This document shows positions 37,118-47,028 of a DNA stretch of 64,000 nucleotides, one piece after another. The position numbers and the translations under genes are program-made. Position 1 is the stretch's first letter, and every line of letters begins with the position of its first letter. The DNA lies in assembly GCA_033675265.1 (NCBI GenBank), contig JAUJYZ010000431.1, positions 263,001 through 327,000 on the forward strand. The letters run 5' to 3'. The notes beneath the pieces are model-generated. The model saw nothing but the letters and a program-made list of their open reading frames with translations. It searched no databases and had not been told where the DNA came from. The DNA is from Actinostola sp. cb2023. Taxonomy: Eukaryota > Cnidaria > Anthozoa > Actiniaria > Actinostolidae.

Positions 37118-40100
37118 TTAGTTGTAAACTGCATGTGGTACCCTGTATCCATACGTCGGTGGTACGCTGTAGCCATACGTCTGTGGTACGCTGTAGCCAT
37201 ACGTCTGTGGTACGCTGTATCCATAAGTCTGTGTGGGTTGAACTTGCGTGGGTGGCCAGTAATATGGTATCTGTGTGTTGTACACATTATCAGGATATAC
37301 AGTCACTGGGTTGAGGTACACTGGGTTCCCAGGAGCCAAATAGGTGAAAACTGACGGTTGTCTACGAATCCGCCTCGGACGTCCTTGGATGGTTTCTTCG
37401 TTGTTTCCCGTTGTACTGTCATTATCTTGATTCTGTGTAGCATCGTCATCGTTGTTTCCCGTTGTACTGTCGTTACCTTGATGCTGTGTATCATCGTCAC
37501 CTTGCGACTGTACTTCCTCTGTATGCTCAGGTACACTCTCTACTTCCGTCTGCTCGTCGTTGAGGCTAACATGTAGAGATGTGTCACCAACAGATTCTTC
37601 TTGCGGTAAATACATCGTGAATGTAAGTAATTCGTCTTCATCTGAAGATCCGTCATCAGGAGCAGGAAACGGAGTTGGAGGTCTTTCCGCTACACGCCTC
37701 GGCCTTGCATCTCGTCGCAAATCTGGTTGTTCTACTGGTAAATAACTACATGGCAGAAGTAGATTACGGTGAAGTGTACGATCTCGCCCCCTCCCCGATT
37801 CTGGGCGAAGTACATACACAGGGCTGTCTGGCCTCTTACGCGATACCACCACATGGATTTCGTCTTCCCAGTATGCGCGGAGCTTCCCTGGTCCACCACG
37901 TGGCGTCAAATTGCGTACCAATACACGGTCTCCCGGTTGTAGTACAGATGATCTTAGTCGTTTGTCATGTTGCTTCTTTCCTTTCACAGCGCTCTGGTTT
38001 GCAGCTTTACTGGCCTTAGCATAGGCCTCTTCCATAGCGCGTTTCCACTTTTCCACATATTTAGGATACGAAGTATCGTCTTCCTCAGATTTCAAATTAA
38101 AAACTAAATCAATAGGCAGGCGAGGTGGCCGTCCAAACAACAGTTCGAATGGGGAATAACCGGTTGCCTCATGTTTCGTACAGTTGTAAGCATGTACCAA
38201 TTTGTGTACGTGGTCTTTCCAATTGGCTTTGTATTGTTCAGGCAGTGTCCTCATCATGCCAAGAAGAGTTCTGTTCATCCTCTCTACTTGACCGTTGCCT
38301 TGGGGGTGGTAGGGTGTCGTTCGCGAGTGCATGACTCCCGTTAGTTGTTCTAAGCTCTTGAACAACTTGTTCTCAAATTCACCTCCCATATCGTGATGTA
38401 ATCTTGCCGGGTAACCAAACCTCGGGATAAAGTCGTTGAAAATCTTCTCTGCCGCAGTGCTCGCAGTCTTGTTCCTCGTTGGGTAAACTTGTGCGTATCG
38501 GGTGAAGTGATCTACAATCACCAAGAGGTACTCGTAGCCCCCGGAACTACGCTCAAGGTGTACGAAGTCGATTGATACCAATTCGAAGGGTGAACTTGTG
38601 GTGATTGACTGGAGCGGTTCTCTAGTCTGAAGGGTTGGTTTCCTTTGTTTGAGACATCGGCATACTCTGTTGATGTAGTGTTCAATGTCTCTTCTCATGT
38701 ATGGCCAATAAAATCTCTCTCGCGCTAAAGCTAGAACCCGATCAGTGCCCGTGTGGCCCATCTCTTCATGTAACTCTCTGTAAACCCTCCTTCGAAAAAC
38801 CTTTGGAAGAACTACTTGCTTACCATGGTATAAGATGTCAGTTCTTTTGTCAATGTGTAATTTCGAGATTTCATACAAGTACTTACGAACTTCTGTCGAC
38901 TCCCTTCGTCGCTCTTGTGGTGTTGGTTTGCGGTTTGATTTCACATACTCCAGTGTACGGCTAATGCTACGGTCCTCACTCTGAGCTTTAACAATGTCAA
39001 TCATCCTGACCTGATTGATCGATTGCGCAGATGGTTGTCTTGTTTCCGTTTGGAGTACTTCGATATTGTCAGTCACCGCAGATATCCACACCGTGTCACC
39101 TTGGCCTAGAGATTGCGCTGATGTGACTGATACCGCTACCTCGTCTCGTGGTACACTCTCTGTACATGCAGCCATATACCTCTCAAAGTCACCAGGTAAT
39201 CTCGAAAGACTGTCGGCATCGATATTTATTCTCCCAGGGCGATACTTTATGTCAAAATTAAAGTCTGTTAACTCTCCTATCCACCGTAATCCTGTGGCGT
39301 TAAGCTTTGCAGTTGTTAGTACATAGGTCAATGGGTTGTTATCAGTGTATATAGTAAAATGAGGACTATAATAAAGATGATCACGGAATTGTTCACATAC
39401 AGCCCACTTTAGGGCCAGAAACTCCAATTTACCTGAATGTAAATGATAATTCTTTTCTGCTGCCGTAAGGGCGCGGGAACCGTATCCTATCACTCGCATT
39501 TTGCCTTCTTGCCGTTGATACAGAACCGCACCAAGTCCATCATTTGACGCGTCGGTATGCAGTACAAAAGGTTGACTATGGTCTGGGTATGCCATTATCG
39601 GTGGAGTAGTTAGGCAGTCGATCAGCCGTACAAGGGATGCTTGATGTTGCTGAGTCCACGTAATCCGCTGCTTAGATGACACGGTCTTGTCGTTAGTGCT
39701 TAGACGGCTTTGTCTTGACCTATCCCGGTCCCCGCTTCGACTATCTCGTGGCGCTTGTAGTAAATCAAACAACGGTCTTGCAATCTTTGCGAAGTCCTGA
39801 ATATAACGCCGATAATACCCCAGCAGTCCAAGGAGTTTCCTGACTTCCCCTACGGTAGACGGTTTTCGCTCTTTCAACTCCATCACTGCTTTCGTGTTAG
39901 CCGGATCAACCCTATATCCTTCCGCCGATACAATTTGGCCAAGATACTTAACTTCTGATTTGAAAAGCTCGCACTTCTTGGACTTTAGCTTGATGCCGTG
40001 TTGTCGTAGTTGGCGAAGAACTAGTCTGACATGCTCGACGTGTTCATCAAACGTTTCACTAAAGACTATCACGTCGTCTAAATATGGGATACAAATGTTG

Positions 40101-41128
40101 TCCCGCAACCCCTCAAGGCAGTGTTCCATAAAACGCTGAAACTCGCCAGGTGCATTCATGAGGCCAAAGGGAACCCTAACCCACTCGTATAATCCCCACG
40201 GGGTGATGAAGGCTGTTACGTTACGAGAGTCGGGGTGAATAAAACCCTGATGGTATGCTTTACCCTGATCAAGTAACGTGAACCAGTGGTTACCGCCTAG
40301 ATTCTCAAGAACTGTCTGGATGCGAGGCAGGGGGTGTCTGTCTGGAATGGTCTTCTGGTTCAGTCTACGATAATCGACGCACAGTCGTAAACTCCCGTCT
40401 TTCTTCCTGACACACACGACTGGGGACGAATACGCCGATCTTGACTTTCTAACCCACCCTTTGTTAAGCAGATCTTCGACATAGTGTTTTACCTCTGGGT
40501 ATAGCGGCTTGGGAATTGAGGTATAGCGTTGCTGCACGGGAATAGAGTCAGTCAACTGTATTGTCATTTGTAATTCACTCGCGCAACCTATGTCGTCTTC
40601 ACCCGTTGAAAATGAGGCTGACTCTTCAACTAGCATTTGCCGCGCCTTATCTTGTTGTTCTTTAGTTAAAGTGCTTAAGTCAATATCCTCGATTCTTACA
40701 CGTGTTGATTGATTATCGACAGAGTTATCTTGTAGGTCGTGTACGTTATTAAATGGTGTCGCACTACCTGAAGTATCCAACGCTGGTGCAGTGACCTTGT
40801 CTGTGACTGGTGTTTCTTTCAACTCTACTTCAAGGGGGGTAACTGAATTTACTAGTTGTAAACTTCCAAGTACTGTCCTTCCTTTTAACACAATGTCATG
40901 ACTAGAATAATTACTTAGCTGGATGCTAACTCTGTTAGAGAATGCTTTGATTGTCGTTAACTGCGTCTCTGGCACCGTCACGCCGTCTGGCCAATCCTGG
41001 ATGGTACTAGCTTCAAACAAAACCGGAAGTTTGTTAGTATATTGGGCCCCACCCTTGCATAACATGAAACGTACATTGACTGCCCTCGTGGGATTACGAC
41101 ACTTTGTCTTGTTGTTTTCACTGTACAA
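37118..41128 (-). CDS. pol: H pol: reverse transcriptase, RNase H, integrase
   Basis: 1336-aa open frame. RT (about residues 200-390) has [22 protein letters not shown] and the catalytic YLDD at about 347-350. RNase H (about 520-640) has [22 protein letters not shown] and [11 protein letters not shown]. The integrase begins with an HHCC-type finger (HEEMGH...CRCLKQRKP; the two Cys are one residue apart), then DDE core residues near 851, 911 (HHDMGGEFE) and 947 (QVERMNRT). A GPY/F-like module follows ([15 protein letters not shown]). The C-terminal tail ends with a short tandem repeat (QTYGYSVP x3, then a variant). It overlaps the protease frame by 150 nt and lies -1 to it, so expression probably needs a -1 ribosomal frameshift. 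All catalytic residues are present. Confidence 0.93.
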   Translation of the reverse strand: MYSENNKTKCRNPTRAVNVRFMLCKGGAQYTNKLPVLFEASTIQDWPDGVTVPETQLTTIKAFSNRVSIQLSNYSSHDIVLKGRTVLGSLQLVNSVTPLEVELKETPVTDKVTAPALDTSGSATPFNNVHDLQDNSVDNQSTRVRIEDIDLSTLTKEQQDKARQMLVEESASFSTGEDDIGCASELQMTIQLTDSIPVQQRYTSIPKPLYPEVKHYVEDLLNKGWVRKSRSAYSSPVVCVRKKDGSLRLCVDYRRLNQKTIPDRHPLPRIQTVLENLGGNHWFTLLDQGKAYHQGFIHPDSRNVTAFITPWGLYEWVRVPFGLMNAPGEFQRFMEHCLEGLRDNICIPYLDDVIVFSETFDEHVEHVRLVLRQLRQHGIKLKSKKCELFKSEVKYLGQIVSAEGYRVDPANTKAVMELKERKPSTVGEVRKLLGLLGYYRRYIQDFAKIARPLFDLLQAPRDSRSGDRDRSRQSRLSTNDKTVSSKQRITWTQQHQASLVRLIDCLTTPPIMAYPDHSQPFVLHTDASNDGLGAVLYQRQEGKMRVIGYGSRALTAAEKNYHLHSGKLEFLALKWAVCEQFRDHLYYSPHFTIYTDNNPLTYVLTTAKLNATGLRWIGELTDFNFDIKYRPGRINIDADSLSRLPGDFERYMAACTESVPRDEVAVSVTSAQSLGQGDTVWISAVTDNIEVLQTETRQPSAQSINQVRMIDIVKAQSEDRSISRTLEYVKSNRKPTPQERRRESTEVRKYLYEISKLHIDKRTDILYHGKQVVLPKVFRRRVYRELHEEMGHTGTDRVLALARERFYWPYMRRDIEHYINRVCRCLKQRKPTLQTREPLQSITTSSPFELVSIDFVHLERSSGGYEYLLVIVDHFTRYAQVYPTRNKTASTAAEKIFNDFIPRFGYPARLHHDMGGEFENKLFKSLEQLTGVMHSRTTPYHPQGNGQVERMNRTLLGMMRTLPEQYKANWKDHVHKLVHAYNCTKHEATGYSPFELLFGRPPRLPIDLVFNLKSEEDDTSYPKYVEKWKRAMEEAYAKASKAANQSAVKGKKQHDKRLRSSVLQPGDRVLVRNLTPRGGPGKLRAYWEDEIHVVVSRKRPDSPVYVLRPESGRGRDRTLHRNLLLPCSYLPVEQPDLRRDARPRRVAERPPTPFPAPDDGSSDEDELLTFTMYLPQEESVGDTSLHVSLNDEQTEVESVPEHTEEVQSQGDDDTQHQGNDSTTGNNDDDATQNQDNDSTTGNNEETIQGRPRRIRRQPSVFTYLAPGNPVYLNPVTVYPDNVYNTQIPYYWPPTQVQPTQTYGYSVPQTYGYSVPQTYGYSVPPTYGYRVPHAVYN

Positions 41129-41823
41129 AGTTCTTCTGGTTGCTTAGCTCGAACAAATTGTACAAGTGCGTCGATCTTATTACTCTTTACTCCTACCATA
41201 CATTCGCTGAGAATGTCAGCAAGTTGTTTGTCTTTGTCAATCGTAGGGTCGATAGAAGTACGCCTAGAGATCTCTTCGATTACGTTATAACCAATGATAG
41301 GCGAGTCGAGCGGATCTCGGGATAACAGAAATGGAACATCTACTTCACAGTGTGAGTTTCCGTCACGCAACTTAAACTTAACTTCTATCCAGCCCTCATA
41401 AGGAAGACATGTTCCATTCGCGGCCTTTAAGTCTAGTTCGCGTTCTCCTAATAACTCTTCAATTCCATGTACTTCTGCATCCGGTAAATTCCGTTTGACC
41501 CATACAAGCGAAAGTAGCGAGACTTGCGCGCCCGTGTCCCATAGCACTTCGGCTGGCACTCCATTTAGCGAGCATTTCACCATACATCGCCGTCCCACTA
41601 AACTTACGAGTTGCGAATGTTCTTTCGGCGACAAATGGCTCACGTAATGTCCATCATCCGTGTTTGTCGAGTGGCATGGCTTAGATAATTGTTTTATCGC
41701 GTTACAAAGCGCCTTGTGTTTTATCCAATGTTTAGTCTGACAGATTGTCGAACAGTATCTAACTATGTGGCATTGAGAACATTTCTTAAATTGGTTCTTA
41801 CTGTCGACTTTCCCACAGGACAT
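40978..41823 (-). CDS. H protease with N-terminal MYND-type zinc finger
   Basis: 281 aa from the first Met; the frame is open upstream across the gag stop ([21 protein letters not shown]). The N-terminus is a MYND-like finger: [28 protein letters not shown]. The aspartic protease active site is [13 protein letters not shown] (about residues 94-106), followed by the ILG-like [10 protein letters not shown]. The frame is -1 relative to gag and pol is -1 relative to it, so gag, pro and pol occupy three successive frames, as in betaretroviruses. A MYND finger, normally a protein-protein module, in this place is unusual. The overlap with gag near 41853-41910 contains a GGAAAAC stretch that could be a slip site (inference). 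Confidence 0.85.
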   Translation of the reverse strand: MSCGKVDSKNQFKKCSQCHIVRYCSTICQTKHWIKHKALCNAIKQLSKPCHSTNTDDGHYVSHLSPKEHSQLVSLVGRRCMVKCSLNGVPAEVLWDTGAQVSLLSLVWVKRNLPDAEVHGIEELLGERELDLKAANGTCLPYEGWIEVKFKLRDGNSHCEVDVPFLLSRDPLDSPIIGYNVIEEISRRTSIDPTIDKDKQLADILSECMVGVKSNKIDALVQFVRAKQPEELCTVKTTRQSVVIPRGQSMYVSCYARVGPNILTNFRFCLKLVPSRIGQTA

Positions 41824-41852
41824 ACAAGTATGGGACGTATTCGATTGTGCGG

Positions 41853-43133
41853 CTACTGGTTGTCCCTTGACTGCAGCCGCCTGGCGTTTTCCGACTCTCG
41901 TTCAGCCCGACAACCTCTGGCAAAGTGGGTTGTCGATCCGCACTTGTAACAGTGATTGCATCTATCCATTCCTTTCTCTTCACAATCTCTACAAAGGCGA
42001 AATCTCGACGATCGAAATTGTGATTGGCCGGCGCTATTGCTTTCATTGTGATCTAATCTTGGGCGCGATTGATTGACGACCCCTTTAAGATATGCCAGAT
42101 CGGCCTGGACAGCTTCCAGCGTGGCGAAGAGCTTGTTTGGTTTTTCATTCTTATTGGCAACTGCATTTACCCCAGACTGACCCTCCCCCTCACGGTGGGA
42201 ATTTTGAGTAACTTGATGGACCTTTACCGCTTTCTTGGACACATTCATTTTGTTGAACCGCTCAGCTTCGGCTGATACGGCAACGTTGACCTTTTCCATT
42301 AACACCTCATCGGTAACGCCATCCATTTCTAAATAAGGACGTAACTTTGCTCTGACTGATTCATCTACTAGCCCCGTCTCCACTACATGCACAAATAGGG
42401 CCTGAACTAACAGAGGATCATATTTTATGGCACCCTCACTCTGTTTCGAACTAAGAATAACTTGTTGCCGTAAGTTCATGGCTCTAATCAGAAAATCTTG
42501 AGGCGTCTCTTTGACGTCTTGGCATAACACTGACAGTTCTTGGTACAACTCGGTACAACTCTTTTGTTTGAAGTGAACTCTCAATATTTGCTTTAGGCGT
42601 GTCAGAGATAGATCAGAAACCAACTCTAAATATGGCCTGAGCCTTGAATTTACACTAACAGCGCGAATAACAGCTTCTATAATTTCGTGCTCCGAGTATC
42701 CTGTGGTTAACCCTGTGTCAATCTGTCTCATAATACTTATGAATGTCAGACTATCCTTAGTGCTATCAGCCCCAACCACGCCGTGAATCTTAAAATCCTT
42801 CTTGAGAACTTTTCCCACGTCAATGCTTACCTTTTGAGAAGGCTTCTTACCAGATACTGAATCCGAGCTAACCCCGCTAACTTCAGATGTGTCCAATGGG
42901 GGAGGGTTTCCGTTTATGAAATCACCAATCTCTGCTAAGAATTCCATCTTCTTTGGCGATTTCTCAACTAACTTTGCAATCCCCGCAACAATACATCTTG
43001 TGATAGCAGGTCTCCTTGATTCCACAACTTGAATATCGAACCTTTCCGCCAATTCTAGCAAACGCTCACTGGACAATCCGTAGATCTTGGCCTCTAATTC
43101 AAATTGTGTATCTTCCACCTCGTGGTCTCCCAT
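41853..43133 (-). CDS. gag: H gag polyprotein
   Basis: 426-aa open frame starting MGDHEVEDTQ, 108 bp inside the 5' LTR. The middle has a retrotransposon-gag-like helical region (RLKQILRVHFKQKSCTELY, then TPQDFLIRAMNLRQQV). The C-terminus has a zinc knuckle CYKCGSTTHFARGC (CX2CX4HX4C), preceded by a second Cys/His cluster (CRDCEEKGMDRCNHC). It forms the particle and binds RNA. The downstream protease frame overlaps its end. No internal stops. Confidence 0.9.
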   Translation of the reverse strand: MGDHEVEDTQFELEAKIYGLSSERLLELAERFDIQVVESRRPAITRCIVAGIAKLVEKSPKKMEFLAEIGDFINGNPPPLDTSEVSGVSSDSVSGKKPSQKVSIDVGKVLKKDFKIHGVVGADSTKDSLTFISIMRQIDTGLTTGYSEHEIIEAVIRAVSVNSRLRPYLELVSDLSLTRLKQILRVHFKQKSCTELYQELSVLCQDVKETPQDFLIRAMNLRQQVILSSKQSEGAIKYDPLLVQALFVHVVETGLVDESVRAKLRPYLEMDGVTDEVLMEKVNVAVSAEAERFNKMNVSKKAVKVHQVTQNSHREGEGQSGVNAVANKNEKPNKLFATLEAVQADLAYLKGVVNQSRPRLDHNESNSAGQSQFRSSRFRLCRDCEEKGMDRCNHCYKCGSTTHFARGCRAERESENARRLQSRDNQ

Positions 43134-43241
43134 GCTGATCGACGTTCTTTTGCTAAGTATTCAACTTGACCATTTTAGTCCGCCGTTACACTTAGGAATT
43201 AACGTAACCTGAACAGCAGACTTCCCGTCTGAGCCCCCAAA

Positions 43242-43443
43242 TGTTACTTGTGTTCTTTACCTTCTTTTTGTTTGATTTTAGAATAATACTATAACTATGG
43301 TCAAATTTGAGAACAATCTTCTTTTACTTGCGTTGTGTTGTCATACTACAGTAATCCGGACAGAGACCACAAAACATGTGCCCCGCCCCCTTATGTTACA
43401 TTCTCCAGTTACTAAGCATCGAGTTACAAAACACTAGCTAACA
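43242..43443 (-). repeat. 5' LTR of H
   Basis: 202 bp, identical to the 36595-36796 copy; 5' with respect to the minus-strand genes. The CAGT duplication follows at 43444-43447. Confidence 0.92.
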
Positions 43444-44426
43444 CAGTCCGTTTGGACCAATCACAGCTCTCTGTTCCCACGATGTGTCTAGTCAATTTGT
43501 GTGAGATACAGTATATACATGGACATCCGTTCAGTGCAATGCACAAGTGCAACCAGTCACAGAAGTCATGGCGTTTAGATTGGGAAAAACTTTCGTGATT
43601 TCCAGAAACGGAAAAAGAATGAATTTCAACCAAAATGACTTGCATGTCAATCGATTGGCTGCTCTATTCAAGGTATGAATCAGTTTCGCTACTTTCTGCC
43701 CTGTTCTACTGGTTATATAAATTTGTTCTGTTCTACTGGTTATAATTAGAAAGTTCTCTCTTAGATCGTTAAAGATACGCTTTATCTGGAAGATATGCAT
43801 CGTAACGTTTTCTTCCCCGATCCTACCGATGGCACATTTAGCGTCGAAGATATGGATGACATGGCCCTTTATCTTGTGGAGGGAGATTCTTCAGAATCGA
43901 ACTCTTCCGCGACGTCTGCAGCCTCAAGCTATCCTGTACCGTCAAGGTAAAAAGGAATATTAAACTGACTATCACGTTGTAAAGACATTTTATATGAAAA
44001 AATCAAAATATTGATGATTGATATGAGCGATCATCTTTTTCTCCCAGTAACTACCATACTCTACCAAGGCCAATCGCACTGCAGCGCAGTGCACCTCCCC
44101 CACAAGGCTCAGTCACTAGTAAAACTCAGGGTAAAAAGGTCATGAGGAGAGCGATTCTTCTTGCCGATTTTGACGATCACCTCAAGCCAGTGGTGACCGG
44201 AACGGCGTATGTCCAATTTGAAGAAACGCAAGCCTGCCAAGAGGGTATAGCAGAACTCATAAAACAGTATACAAACAGTGATGAATCGTTCGTCATATGT
44301 GATGGATCGGGATTCGAAATAACAGACAATCCAGGAACTAGCGGTAAGTTTATAGCTTGATCCATGAAGTTATTTGTCGATTGCTGTCCGTCTTGCATAA
44401 TTCTTTCGACTAGACTACCGTTAGTA

Positions 44427-45002
44427 CCGTATTTACTCGAAAGAGCACCGCCCTCGAATTAGAGCCGCCTTCGAATAAGCGCCGCATAAGAGAGCAAAAA
44501 TATTAATAAGTGCCGCCCTCGAATAACCGCCGCACCCACCAACAGCAACTTGAGTTCTAGTGCAGCGCTTATTCGAAAAAAATGTAAACACGATAGTATG
44601 GTTCATTTTAAACCAGCAAGGGAAATTATTCTCGTTAAAAACATATTTTTCAGAACAAAGTGTGTGTATTTGTATTAAGTTTATACTGATTCAACAAAAC
44701 GAGAATAATAATAATAATAATAATAATAATATCTTTATTTATATAGCGCTATTTCATAGTATGTCAATAGCGCTTTACAGAGTGATAATATAATAATATA
44801 TATGATAATAATAATATGATATAGAAAATAATATAATAATAACAACTATATATAAATATAAATATGTGATAAAACATATCACCGGTAAATCGGTAAATCG
44901 GTAAATCGTCAAGTTTTTAATAAGCGCCGCCCTCGAATAAGCGCCGCATCAAAAAGTCGGAGAATTTAATAAGCGCCGCGTTGCTCTTTCGAGTAAATAC
45001 GG
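44427..45002. repeat. MITE with CCGTATTTACTCGAAAGAGC ends
   Basis: The ends are inverted copies (CCGTATTTACTCGAAAGAGC and GCTCTTTCGAGTAAATACGG). AATAAGCGCCGCCCTCGAAT-type phrases repeat inside each end. It contains an (AAT)n tract and ATATAGCGCTATTTCATAG. It is inserted in intron 3 of C's RING gene. Confidence 0.8.
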
Positions 45003-45666
45003 CGTATTTCCAGGAAATCTTGTGAGGAACGCCTGGTTGTTTTCTTGCTCAGCGCACGTGATCATAGCCTCCTAAATAGTCGCATGTGCAGGCTTTCGTT
45101 TCACTTCACCGGCTTTAGGAGGGCCCTTTAGGAGGCTAGCGTGATCAGTACAATTTACTGGGTTTCAATCAGCTGATCAAATTCGATGAATCGCATCATT
45201 CAAATGGTGGTCATTGTATACACAATTCTTCCATGAAAGGCAGGTTATAAGATTCTGTTTGTACTAGACGTAACATTTTTTTTTTCCATTGTTAGGATTT
45301 GACTTCTGGAAACCATCAGCTAAGAAATTTCTAGCTGTGAAAGCTGTCAGATATTACGAGGTATCTCAGAAAAGAGAGACAAAGATAGGAATATTCCAGT
45401 CGAGGAAAAGGTACAAAAATAATTTAGTTGTTACTCGTGTATAAATTTCCCATTTGGGGGGGGGGGGGGGGGGGAAGGGCGGGGGTCAAATCAAAGCTAC
45501 GGAACGATCTTTCGATAACACTTCTTTATTACTATTAAAGATAAAAGTTAGTAACAAAACGTTATCTGTGCGCTCGCTCTTGCTTGAATAAATGACAATA
45601 TGGTAATTTTATTCCATGGGGTATTTTTAGGGTGGGTAAAGGTTCACTGCTTGGTATTTTTAGGGT

Positions 45667-46003
45667 ACCGTATTTATTCGAATAATCGACCTGGGCGATT
45701 TATTTTTTCGGGATCAAAAGAGGGGTGATTATTCAAGAGGGGCGATTATTTTACAGTTTCCCTTTATCAGTGATTGTCTAAAAACTGTAACTAAAATAAT
45801 TCTTCAAGACTAACAAAACACAATGGAAAAACATGATAATCAATATCTCAGAAGCCAAGCCTCAAAAACGAGAGTAAATGCAGCAGTTTTGGTGACACCA
45901 AGAGGTATCCGTTTCATTGATAAGAACATTTATGGAGGGGAGGGGAGGGGAGGGGGGCGATTATTTCGCTCAAAAGGAGGCGATTATTCGAATAAAAACA
46001 GTA
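45667..46003. repeat. MITE with CCGTATTTATTCGAATAATCG ends
   Basis: The left end CCGTATTTATTCGAATAATCG and right end CGATTATTCGAATAAAAACAG are near-complementary. GGCGATTATT phrases recur inside. It lies in intron 4 of C's RING gene and is related in style to the MITE at 44427 but distinct in sequence. A poly-G run lies outside it near 45458. Confidence 0.7.
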
Positions 46004-47028
46004 TTTTTTTGGTTTTCTGACAAATCATCCCTACCCTTTTTACCCTGAAGTATCCTCCCCCTCGAGGCAGGAGGAAGGGGGGCACTCCCATTCCTGTCTC
46101 TCCGGGAGTCCGTTTGTACATTATAATATTACAGTGATATTGGAATCACGAAACAAATTAACTGTTTTGCACAGATGCAGCACTGAAAATTGCTGAATCC
46201 GACATTATTTTTCTTTTGAAGGATGTCTTCAAGTGCTCTTGATGTTGAAGAAGATGTAAAGATGATTCTGGTAAACCAAGAATCCATTTTGAAGAAACAA
46301 GAAGAGGGTGTCACTGTAATTTGCAATAATATTGAAGAAGAACTAGAAAGTAAAGTCTGCCAAAAGTTAAGCAGCACAGATGAGAAGATTCAACAAGTAA
46401 AAGATATGATTTCTGTGCAACTTGGACAATTCCAAAACACTGTCAAGGCAGACCTATTACAGATCTTATCACTCAGGGATATAATGGCAGATTCCATCAG
46501 AAGTGATGAAATAGTTGAGTTGATCAGAGTTGTGTTAACTTGTCAAATTGCCAACGTGTCCCAAATCAGGGAAATATTGTATTGGCTCTCTGCTGTGGCC
46601 AACTGATCGGATGTGGTGATTGTACCCAGAAATGGCTAATGGAAAATGAGACGTGCCCACTTTGCAGGGGCATCTGTATTGACAAAGTAGTCCCATTCAG
46701 AAGCCTCGACAATGTCTTCGCAAAACTCAAGTGATGAATTAAGTACCGTATATAACCTACTGGATGTTGAGTTATCATAGTTATTTTGACACACAAGTAT
46801 TAAGCCTTCAGGGATAGTATTACCCAGGGTAGGGTGATCATATTTTGGAGAGAAAAAAAGTTAAAAATCATAAGTATGATAAAGAAGATAAAGGAGAGAA
46901 GAAATGAATAGCATAAATCTATATATTTTTTTCATTATCTCCATATAGCAAACATCGAAGTATACCTGTATTGCATTTACTATTTTCAAATAAACATGTT
47001 GTGTTTTAAGTGCGCGCAGTTGACTGGT

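Larger units (their letters stand above)
36595..43443 (-). mobile_element. Gypsy element H: complete, with identical 202-bp LTRs
   Basis: LTRs are at 36595-36796 and 43242-43443, both TG...CA, and read base for base the same. CAGT flanks each side (36591-36594 and 43444-43447) as a 4-bp target duplication. On the minus strand the primer-binding region just inside the 5' LTR starts TTTGGGGGCTCAGACGGG, and a purine tract AGGAGGGGCGAG precedes the 3' LTR. The order is gag, MYND-finger/protease, RT-RNaseH-integrase, with no chromodomain and no envelope. Identical LTRs and open frames indicate a very recent insertion, the youngest event seen in this nest. Confidence 0.93.
43568..46734 (+). pseudogene. 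RING-like finger gene of C, one-base break in the finger
   Basis: Exons 43568-43672, 43765-43946, 44048-44343, 45296-45410 and 46222-46734 have consistent phases (0, 2, 1, 2) and GT-AG junctions. The start MAFRLGKTFV is the counterpart of MALVNV in D. Exon 4 carries FDFWKPSAKKFL, matching AQFWKTARKV in A and D. Exon 5 is a coiled, acidic region (EEDVKMILVNQESI) followed by the finger. Between the first Cys codon (46541-46543) and the next (46549-46551) there are five bases where six are needed. The frame therefore shifts inside the first CxxC, and the rest of the finger (CCGQLIGCGDC, WL, CPLCRG) lies one frame over. Gypsy H sits about 125 bp before the ATG, and a second copy of the CCAAT-type box lies between them. 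MITEs occupy introns 3 and 4. Confidence 0.7.

Noticed and set aside
37303..41325. Many short plus-strand frames opposite H pol
   Set aside because: Antisense shadows of the intact minus-strand pol; no domain and no start context.
43431..43520. Start of transposon C's right terminus at the CCAAT-like box near 43450
   Set aside because: It looks like a TIR copy but faces the RING gene and has no outer flank; the matching inverted end is at 50185-50319.
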